From Bdellovibrionales bacterium (GTDB lineage Bacteria > Bdellovibrionota > JAFGOL01), in the NCBI GenBank assembly GCA_022710165.1, contig JAKLHL010000051.1:1-9668 (forward strand): a DNA stretch of 9,668 bases. Reading direction: 5' to 3'. The notes under the pieces were generated by a model. It saw only the letters and a program-made list of their open reading frames with translations, searched no databases and was not told where the DNA came from. Of this stretch, positions 1 through 4,670 are shown one piece after another (the first letter of the stretch is position 1; each line of letters starts with the position of its first letter). A program made the position numbers and the translations under genes.

Positions 1-155
1 GCGTTATTAACCTGTTTGCATGCTCTATCCATCTCTTTCAGTTTTTTCGCATTTTCTGGTTTTTTCATGGCTTCTGCGTAACCTTTATAATTCGGTCCTG
101 CCATAACAGTAAAAGATAACATAAGGCATGCCGCCAAAAACAAGGTCTTCTTCAT
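1..155 (-). CDS. Small exported protein of unknown function (N-terminal part only)
   Basis: I do not recognise this gene. Only the first 51 codons are inside the window; the reading frame is open to the window edge. The ATG at 155-153 follows a strong ribosome binding site (AGGAGGT, 159-165). The protein begins MKKTLFLAACLMLSF, with Lys2-Lys3 followed by a hydrophobic stretch (about residues 5-18) and a likely signal peptidase I site after VMA (residues 17-19), giving a mature N terminus near GPNYKGY. So it is probably periplasmic or secreted. The visible mature part is Lys-rich and polar, with one cysteine (Cys46). A lipobox-like LAAC ends at Cys10, but the signal would then be only nine residues long, so a lipoprotein is less likely. 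It is transcribed divergently from the rRNA methyltransferase gene. Too little is visible to suggest a function. Confidence 0.75.
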   Translation of the reverse strand, partial: MKKTLFLAACLMLSFTVMAGPNYKGYAEAMKKPENAKKLKEMDRACKQVNN

Positions 156-158
156 AAA

Positions 159-165
159 ACCTCCT
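159..165 (-). promoter_or_regulatory. Ribosome binding site of the exported-protein gene
   Basis: The minus strand reads AGGAGGT three bases before the ATG at 155. This is a near-perfect anti-16S match and is the main reason for accepting this short partial gene and its start. Confidence 0.75.
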
Positions 166-190
166 AACAGCCTAAATTCAGCCTAAAAAT

Positions 191-219
191 GATTTACACC
201 CCTTTACTTCCAAAATCAA
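191..219 (-). promoter_or_regulatory. Possible sigma70-type promoter for the exported-protein gene
   Basis: On the minus strand, TTGATT (214-219) is followed 17 bases later by TAAATC (191-196), preceded by TG. The -35 matches 4 of 6 consensus bases, but the -10 only 3 of 6. A start near 184 would leave a leader of about 30 bases carrying the ribosome binding site. The spacing is right, but the boxes are weak and the region is AT-rich, so this is a tentative call. Confidence 0.3.
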
Positions 220-230
220 AGTAAAAGCAG

Positions 231-236
231 TAGAAT
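231..236 (+). promoter_or_regulatory. Possible -10 box for the rRNA methyltransferase gene
   Basis: TAGAAT (5 of 6 matches to TATAAT) lies eight bases before the ATG at 245. Transcription would then start at about 241-245, giving an almost leaderless mRNA, which fits the absence of a ribosome binding site before this gene. No convincing -35 box sits at 16-18 bases; TTTACT at 203-208 is too far away. Confidence 0.25.
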
Positions 237-244
237 CCTTAATT

Positions 245-1426
245 ATGCAAAACTACAATAAAAAGGTTATCTTAAAAAAAGGCAAAGATTTTCCAGTAAA
301 GAACAAACACCTGTGGATATTCTCTGGCGCCATAGAAAGAGCAGAACCATATGAGAACGGTGAGATCCTAAAAGTATATTCCAGTAATAATGAATTCCTT
401 GGTCATGGATATTTTAACAGCAAAACAACCATCGCAGGTAGGATGCTTAATTTTTCCAGCGAAGATCCCATGACGTCTATAAAAAAGAACATCAACACGG
501 CAGTAAAATTAAGATCACAGCTTATGGAAGGTAAAAACACCAATGCATACAGGCTTATCAACGGTGAGAATGATAATATGCCTGGTCTTATAGCAGATAT
601 TTATAATGATATCCTCGTTATCCAAATAAGCACTGTTGGGATGGATAAGATAAAACCCGTAGTCATAGATTCGTTGATCGATTTGTTCGGTAAAAACATT
701 ACAATATATGAAAGGTCAACGATGCCCGCCAGAAGGATCGACGGTCTAAAGGATTTCGAGGGATTCATCAACGGTGAAAAGAAACAAAGGACCCAGATAC
801 TGGAAAATGGCATAAAATTCGAGGTCGATGTGGCAGAAGGCCAAAAGACAGGTTTTTTCTTGGACATGAGAGAGATGAGGTCTTTAATAGGCGGTCTAAG
901 CAGGAACAAGAAAGTCCTTAACTGCTTTTCATACAGCGGCGGTTTTTCCCTATATGCATTAAAGGGCGGTGCAAGTTATGTAACATCAGTAGAGATATCA
1001 GAACAGGCCAATCAGCTCTCTAAAATGAACTTTGAGCTTAACGGTTACGACCACAACAAGAACAAGATAGTAACGCAGGATGTTTTTGAATTCCTTAAAA
1101 AGGATGAACTTAATTACGACATAGTCATACTTGACCCGCCTGCTTTTGCAAAGAAAAAACAGGACATAGATAATGCCACTAGAAAATACATCGAGCTTAA
1201 CAAACTAGCCCTCTCCAAGATGAAACCTGGATCCATACTACTAACCTGTTCATGCTCTTACTATATGGATGAGGAGTCTTTTGACAAAGTAATAAAAAGA
1301 GCCGGCGTAGATACCAATAGGGACATAAGACTGCTTTCAAAACATAGAATGGCACAAGACCATGCTATAAACATATACAACACCGAGTTTGATTATCTTA
1401 AGAGCAGACTGCTTTACATTATATAA
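245..1426 (+). CDS. rlmI: 23S rRNA (cytosine-C5) methyltransferase, RlmI type
   Basis: Cytoplasmic S-adenosylmethionine-dependent methyltransferase of the PUA-MTase family; the E. coli member RlmI makes m5C at position 1962 of 23S rRNA and has nearly the same length (396 residues against 393 here). The N-terminal part (about residues 7-75) looks like the RNA-binding PUA domain, with KGKDFPVKNKHLWIFSGAI. A linking region follows (about 80-195), then the conserved EGQKTGFFLD (198-207). The Rossmann methyltransferase core has motif I at CFSYSGGFSL (227-236), an acidic residue ending the next strand at VEIS (249-252), motif IV at LDPPAFAK (296-303), and the m5C-type TCSCS (334-338), which supplies the catalytic cysteine region. 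It is the only plus-strand gene in the window. The start is the first ATG in frame, although no ribosome binding site precedes it. Other PUA-MTase members of unknown site specificity remain possible, so the symbol is less certain than the family. Confidence 0.88.
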   Translation: MQNYNKKVILKKGKDFPVKNKHLWIFSGAIERAEPYENGEILKVYSSNNEFLGHGYFNSKTTIAGRMLNFSSEDPMTSIKKNINTAVKLRSQLMEGKNTNAYRLINGENDNMPGLIADIYNDILVIQISTVGMDKIKPVVIDSLIDLFGKNITIYERSTMPARRIDGLKDFEGFINGEKKQRTQILENGIKFEVDVAEGQKTGFFLDMREMRSLIGGLSRNKKVLNCFSYSGGFSLYALKGGASYVTSVEISEQANQLSKMNFELNGYDHNKNKIVTQDVFEFLKKDELNYDIVILDPPAFAKKKQDIDNATRKYIELNKLALSKMKPGSILLTCSCSYYMDEESFDKVIKRAGVDTNRDIRLLSKHRMAQDHAINIYNTEFDYLKSRLLYII

Positions 1427-1429
1427 ATA

Positions 1430-2485
1430 CTATTGGAACTTCTTTATTATCTCGAGCTTTCTTTCCCTGACCCTTACTATCTCTTTGGCTTGGAATATCC
1501 AATTGTCCCTTTCTATCCTGCCCGGGAAATACTTTATAAGCTTTGTCGCCCTTTCTACGTCGTCTTTAGTAAACTTTGCTATCTGTAAGATGGTGTAAAC
1601 ACCTATGCTGTGAAGTTTCTTCTCTATAAAAGGCCCTATGCCTCTTATCTGCTTCAGGTCCTCTTTATCTGTCTCTTCAACAAAACCTATGCTTTCTAGT
1701 AGCAGCTGTTTTTCTCTTTCAAAACGCTCTTTTTCTGTCTCTATTATCTCTTTCTTTTCTTCATTCAGTTTCTTAACTATTTTTACTTCTTCATTCCTTA
1801 TCTTAGCTATCTCTTCCCTAAGGTTCTGGTTCTCATCCCTAAGGGCTTTAAGCTCCATTATGTGATTGTGTCTTTCAACCCTAATAGACTCTTTAAGCTC
1901 GTTGTTCTGTTCAAGTATAGACTTGTTCCTGTTCCTTAGTTCGTCAGACTCTACACCAAGTTTGTGGTTCATTGCCGAGAGATGCCTTTCTGCGTTCCTC
2001 TTTATATCATCGTTCTGATCTACCAATTTTTGGTTCTGTCTATTAAGTTCATCTATATCAGAACTTAGTTTCTTATTCTCATCCTTAAGCCTTTTTATCT
2101 CTTCCCTGCTGAAGATCATCCCGGACGTTGGTTTTTTCCTTTCGTCCTCAAGGAACCCTCTGAGCCTTTCGTTCTCCTTCTTGATCAGTCTATACTCATC
2201 AACGACTTTTTGGTTCTCGTCTTTTAGTGAATTATAACTGGAAAGTATCCTGTCCCTATCATTCAAAAGTCTAGTGTAGTCGTCCTTAGACCTTGCGACG
2301 TCCATTTCCATCTTTCTAAGACTTCTCTTTTTAGGATGTGTTTTTGATATGTAGTAAAGGAAAGTTGAAAGCAGACCTATAAAGAACCCTCCAAGTATCA
2401 TTATGGATATCTGTATGGATGCAGCCGTCTTTGGGTCTGCGATCCCTTGGGTTAGTGGACTTATAAATTCAAATAGTCGTTCCAA
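1430..2485 (-). CDS. Membrane-anchored coiled-coil protein with C-terminal helix-hairpin-helix domain
   Basis: 351 residues in three parts. A single hydrophobic segment lies at about residues 25-47 (ISIMILGGFFIGLLSTFLYY), followed at once by basic residues (KTHPKKRSLRK), which predicts that the rest lies in the cytoplasm. Residues about 55-265 are very rich in Glu, Lys, Asn and Gln with repeated K-x-E-N-x-x-L patterns and almost no proline or glycine, as in a long coiled coil. Residues about 276-338 form a helix-hairpin-helix domain: LKQIRGIGPFIEKKLHSIGV, then TILQIAKFTKDDVE and FPGRIERDNWIFQA. This domain type occurs at the C terminus of many bacterial proteins and is usually thought to bind nucleic acid. 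The start is TTG at 2485-2483, chosen because AGGAGGAG stands just upstream (2493-2500); no ATG exists before the membrane segment. It follows the OmpA-domain gene by 13 bases and is probably co-transcribed. The exact function is unknown. Confidence 0.85.
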   Translation of the reverse strand: MERLFEFISPLTQGIADPKTAASIQISIMILGGFFIGLLSTFLYYISKTHPKKRSLRKMEMDVARSKDDYTRLLNDRDRILSSYNSLKDENQKVVDEYRLIKKENERLRGFLEDERKKPTSGMIFSREEIKRLKDENKKLSSDIDELNRQNQKLVDQNDDIKRNAERHLSAMNHKLGVESDELRNRNKSILEQNNELKESIRVERHNHIMELKALRDENQNLREEIAKIRNEEVKIVKKLNEEKKEIIETEKERFEREKQLLLESIGFVEETDKEDLKQIRGIGPFIEKKLHSIGVYTILQIAKFTKDDVERATKLIKYFPGRIERDNWIFQAKEIVRVRERKLEIIKKFQ

Positions 2486-2492
2486 GTTATAT

Positions 2493-2500
2493 CTCCTCCT
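2493..2500 (-). promoter_or_regulatory. Ribosome binding site that fixes a TTG start
   Basis: The minus strand reads AGGAGGAG, seven bases before the TTG at 2485-2483. It overlaps the TAG stop (2499-2501) of the preceding OmpA-domain gene, so ribosomes finishing that gene could re-initiate here. It is among the strongest ribosome binding sites in the window and decides the non-ATG start of the coiled-coil gene. Confidence 0.75.
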
Positions 2501-3053
2501 ATTCAGGGACTTTTACTACTATCTCAACCCTTCTGTTCTGCATCCTATCTACATCAGTTTCGCCTTCAGACTTTGGAGACTCGCTACCCTTTGAATCCAT
2601 TATCACCACCTTACCGATTACGCCGTTATTGTTCATATAGTCCCTTACAGCCTCTGCTCTTTTTATGCCCAAATTAAAATTATTCCTCTCTGGACCAACA
2701 TTACAAGTATGTCCGGTCAAATAGACCATGGCAGTTGGATTCTCTTCCACATACCTCAATATTGACTTAATGTTCCTGTCTAAGACGCTAAGGTTCTTTA
2801 TAAGTGTGGTGTTGAATATAAAATAAACTTCGCTCAAGGCCAACGGTTCCGGCCTTGGCTCTTCCTTCACTACAGGTTCTGGTTCAGGCTCGGGTATTTT
2901 TTCTTCCATCACCGGAGGGTCAACTACCATGACGATCCCTCCAGCAGGAACTTCTTTTTCTTCGCAAAGGTCCTTAACACCACACACGTACCAGTATGAG
3001 CAAAACCACATCCAAAGGCCCAAAACTATGACGCTTGCTAAGGCTCTTTTCAT
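2499..3053 (-). CDS. Inner-membrane-anchored protein with OmpA-type peptidoglycan-binding domain
   Basis: 184 residues. The N terminus MKRALASVIVLGLWMWF gives a membrane anchor or uncleaved signal (about residues 5-23) with the positive charge inside, so the rest should be periplasmic. A Pro-Glu-rich linker follows (about 52-70, with PEPEPEP). The OmpA C-terminal domain (about 74-182) has VYFIFN, then TGHTCNVG (113-120), NLGIKRAEAVRDYM (127-140) and NRRVEI (173-178). This fold binds the diaminopimelate of peptidoglycan. Arg132 of the usual binding pair is kept, but the Asp of the GHTD motif is replaced by Cys117, so binding may be altered. There are three further cysteines near the anchor (18, 24, 30) but no lipobox. 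The protein has no beta-barrel and is not a classical OmpA; it could be Pal-like or MotB-like in arrangement. It is the first gene of a two-gene unit. No ribosome binding site is visible before the ATG, and an inverted repeat occupies that place. Confidence 0.85.
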   Translation of the reverse strand: MKRALASVIVLGLWMWFCSYWYVCGVKDLCEEKEVPAGGIVMVVDPPVMEEKIPEPEPEPVVKEEPRPEPLALSEVYFIFNTTLIKNLSVLDRNIKSILRYVEENPTAMVYLTGHTCNVGPERNNFNLGIKRAEAVRDYMNNNGVIGKVVIMDSKGSESPKSEGETDVDRMQNRRVEIVVKVPE

Positions 3054-3056
3054 TAA

Positions 3057-3072
3057 TTGTAATTTATTACAA
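3057..3072. promoter_or_regulatory. Perfect inverted repeat before the OmpA-domain gene
   Basis: Two 7-bp arms, TTGTAAT and ATTACAA, are separated by two bases, ending three bases before the ATG at 3053. A 16-bp palindrome of this kind could be an operator for a dimeric regulator. In the mRNA it could form an AU-rich hairpin that covers the translation start region. The region is AT-rich, so chance is not excluded. The function is inferred only from position and symmetry. Confidence 0.4.
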
Positions 3073-3080
3073 AAAACACA

Positions 3081-3113
3081 AAAATAAAAGGGCTAAGAAG
3101 CCGGAAAACCCTT
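3081..3113 (-). terminator. Probable intrinsic terminator of the PBP1A-uvrA-U32-CoA operon
   Basis: Directly at and after the stop codon of the CoA-binding gene, the minus strand can form a short GC hairpin (GGCT-TCTT-AGCC, 3102-3091) or, alternatively, a 5-bp outer stem AAGGG/CCCTT (3113-3109 with 3092-3088). A T-rich run, CTTTTATTTTTG, follows. The stems are short, which lowers confidence, but the position and the T tract are as expected for a terminator. It separates the large operon from the OmpA/helix-hairpin-helix pair. Confidence 0.5.
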
Positions 3114-3471
3114 AAAATTGACCGGTGGAGAGCAAAACCAGGGTACATGCAAACACTGTGTCTATTCCCTGTTTTTCTGCAAGGTCCCGTAATGAATAGT
3201 TCTCTGCACCAGGATTGAAGATTATACGCCTCGGCCTTAAAGCGAGGATCTCGTTTGCAAGGCTATCGGACACTTCACTATTAACATAAAGCGTAACTGT
3301 ATCTATTTGTTCCTTGATATCAGATATTGAATTATAGACCTTAACACCCTCTATTTCCTTATGGACCTTATGGACCGGATAAACATTGTGACCAGCAGCC
3401 CTTAACCTTTGAAGGGCCATATAAGAATACCTGTGAGGTTTATCTGATGCACCTATAATAGCAACATTCAT
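3112..3471 (-). CDS. CoA-binding Rossmann-fold protein (YccU/CoA_binding_2 family)
   Basis: A 119-residue single-domain protein, the usual size for this family. The N-terminal nucleotide-binding loop is MNVAIIGASDKPHRYS (1-16), in the GAS-x-K-P-x-R-Y-S form typical of the group. The core continues with VYPVHK (30-35), LYVN (61-64) and the conserved FNPGAEN (85-91), and ends with the cysteine-containing VFACTLVLL (106-114). Proteins of this family resemble the CoA-binding domain of succinyl-CoA synthetase, but most have no proven role. The start chosen is the ATG at 3471: AAGGA (3479-3483) lies 7 bases before it. An in-frame GTG at 3477 would be only one base from that site, and it would add residues the family does not have. 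The gene starts 2 bases after the U32 stop codon, so translation is probably coupled. It is the last gene of the operon. Confidence 0.88.
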   Translation of the reverse strand: MNVAIIGASDKPHRYSYMALQRLRAAGHNVYPVHKVHKEIEGVKVYNSISDIKEQIDTVTLYVNSEVSDSLANEILALRPRRIIFNPGAENYSLRDLAEKQGIDTVFACTLVLLSTGQF

Positions 3472-3473
3472 AG

Positions 3474-4670
3474 TCACGTCCTTGATACCACTTTTCTTAA
3501 GATGGAGTACTTTGGGATATTTCCATCAAGCAATATCTCATCCTCATTCTGTACTACATCACAAGTAGTGCCATCCTTCATTTTTAGCGGTTTTGGCATG
3601 TTTAGGCTGGATATCCTGCCGTCTGGCGTAAGACATTCTAGAACATCTCCTGCATTTATCTTATTCCTTACTCTAAAGATCGTTCCATCTTTTGTTGAGC
3701 TGGAATAATTGGCAACGAATATTGAGTTAAATCTTTGTTTGTTCTCTTCCTGGCTGTAGTCATCAGGCTTGATACTACCTTTCATAAAACCGTAGGAATA
3801 GCCTCTATTGCTTACCCTCGACAAGAGGTCAAAGCATTGCTCGTTGCTCAAGTTCTCTCCGTCCATTACTCGCCTATATAATGAAACAACGGAAGCTATG
3901 TAATGTATGGTCTTCATCCTCCCTTCTATCTTAAAGGAATTAACACCTAGTTTTTTTAGGTCTTGGACGTAAGGGAATAGTGCCAGGTCTTTGTTGTTAA
4001 AAAGATAAAGCCCTCTTTCATCTTCAAATACCGGATAATGTTCCCCTGGCCTCGTTTCTTCAACCACGCTGTATTTCCATCTGCAAGGATGTGTGCATTC
4101 ACCTCTATTGGCTTTTCTTCCGGTCATATAATCGCTGATGGCACATCTTCCTGAATATGAAAAACAAACGGCTCCATGTATAAAAACTTCTGTTTCTACC
4201 TTATCCCTGACTTTTCCTTGTATCTCCTTTATTTGATCAAAAGAAAGTTCTCTAGCTAGATTAACCCTTTTAGCTCCGAGTTCTTTGTATGCAAGTATCG
4301 TCTGCCAGCTCATAGTATTAGCCTGTGTGCTTATGTGTATGGGTGTCCTTATGCCAGCTTTCTTGAACTCGTTCATAACGCCAAGGTCAGAGACTATGAA
4401 CGCGTCGGCATCAAGTTCTTGCAGGTTTTTTGCTAATTTAACAAGCGTGTCATACTCATTAGAGTATGGATAAACATTAAGCGTAATATATGCTTTTTTA
4501 CCGTTCTTATGGAGGAACCTTATGCCTTTGTCTGCATCATCAACACTAAAATTACCGGCGTAACTCCTTAATGAAAATTCCTGCATACCGAAGTAAACAG
4601 CATCAGCGCCATATATTGATGCATATTCCAGCTTTTCAAGATCGCCTGCGGGAGCTAAGAGCTCAGCCAT
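3474..4670 (-). CDS. U32 family protein, probable TrhP-like RNA hydroxylase
   Basis: 398 residues, named after peptidase family U32. The best-studied bacterial members are not proteases but act in hydroxylation: TrhP (YegQ) makes 5-hydroxyuridine at tRNA position 34 using prephenate, RlhA modifies 23S rRNA, and UbiU/UbiV act in ubiquinone synthesis. The start MAELLAPAGDLEKLEYA and the family signature EVFIHGAVCFSYSGRC (161-176) are clear. Cys169, Cys176, Cys192 and Cys196 are well placed for the iron-sulfur cluster known in several members. GECTHPCRWKY (190-200) resembles TrhP and its relatives more than UbiU/UbiV. The N-terminal TIM-barrel-like part is followed by a small C-terminal domain (about 320-395), shorter than in E. 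coli TrhP (453 residues). The ATG at 4670 overlaps the end of uvrA by 8 bases and is preceded by AAAGGAG (4678-4684), so it is translationally coupled to uvrA. The exact substrate is inferred. Confidence 0.85.
   Translation of the reverse strand: MAELLAPAGDLEKLEYASIYGADAVYFGMQEFSLRSYAGNFSVDDADKGIRFLHKNGKKAYITLNVYPYSNEYDTLVKLAKNLQELDADAFIVSDLGVMNEFKKAGIRTPIHISTQANTMSWQTILAYKELGAKRVNLARELSFDQIKEIQGKVRDKVETEVFIHGAVCFSYSGRCAISDYMTGRKANRGECTHPCRWKYSVVEETRPGEHYPVFEDERGLYLFNNKDLALFPYVQDLKKLGVNSFKIEGRMKTIHYIASVVSLYRRVMDGENLSNEQCFDLLSRVSNRGYSYGFMKGSIKPDDYSQEENKQRFNSIFVANYSSSTKDGTIFRVRNKINAGDVLECLTPDGRISSLNMPKPLKMKDGTTCDVVQNEDEILLDGNIPKYSILRKVVSRT
3479..3483 (-). promoter_or_regulatory. Ribosome binding site that decides the CoA-binding gene start
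   Basis: AAGGA lies inside the last codons of the U32 gene, seven bases before the ATG at 3471. This spacing favours the ATG over the GTG six bases upstream. Confidence 0.6.

Larger units (their letters stand above)
156..244. other. Divergent intergenic region with a 9-bp direct repeat
   Basis: The 89 bases between the exported-protein gene and the rRNA methyltransferase gene hold the promoters of both. CAGCCTAAA occurs twice, at 168-176 and 179-187, exactly 11 bases apart, which is about one helical turn. The repeat lies in the probable leader of the exported-protein gene and far upstream of the methyltransferase -10 box. No other structured element is apparent. Confidence 0.5.

Noticed and set aside
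124..135. Lipoprotein lipobox (LAAC, Cys10) in the exported protein
   Set aside because: A nine-residue signal is too short for usual lipoprotein processing, and a good signal peptidase I site (VMA-G) follows a longer hydrophobic stretch.
601..909. 102-codon open frame on the minus strand inside the methyltransferase gene
   Set aside because: It lies wholly antisense to a well-supported conserved gene, has no ribosome binding site and shows no recognisable domain.
1401..1415. Small hairpin near the end of the methyltransferase gene (AGCA-GAC-TGCT) as a terminator
   Set aside because: The stem is short with a three-base loop, lies inside the coding region and is not followed by a T tract.
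1700..2330. Repeated similar short motifs in the coiled-coil gene as DNA repeats
   Set aside because: The similarity comes from the repeating heptad-like protein pattern (Lys/Glu/Asn/Leu codons); the units vary in spacing and sequence and are not a tandem DNA repeat or CRISPR array.
3056..3061. TACAAT as a -10 box for the OmpA-domain gene
   Set aside because: It matches the consensus well but ends two bases before the ATG, so transcription would begin inside the gene; there is also no -35 at a suitable distance.
3472..3477. GTG at 3477 as start of the CoA-binding gene
   Set aside because: The ribosome binding site AAGGA ends one base before it, which is too close, while the ATG at 3471 has ideal spacing and gives the N terminus typical of the family.
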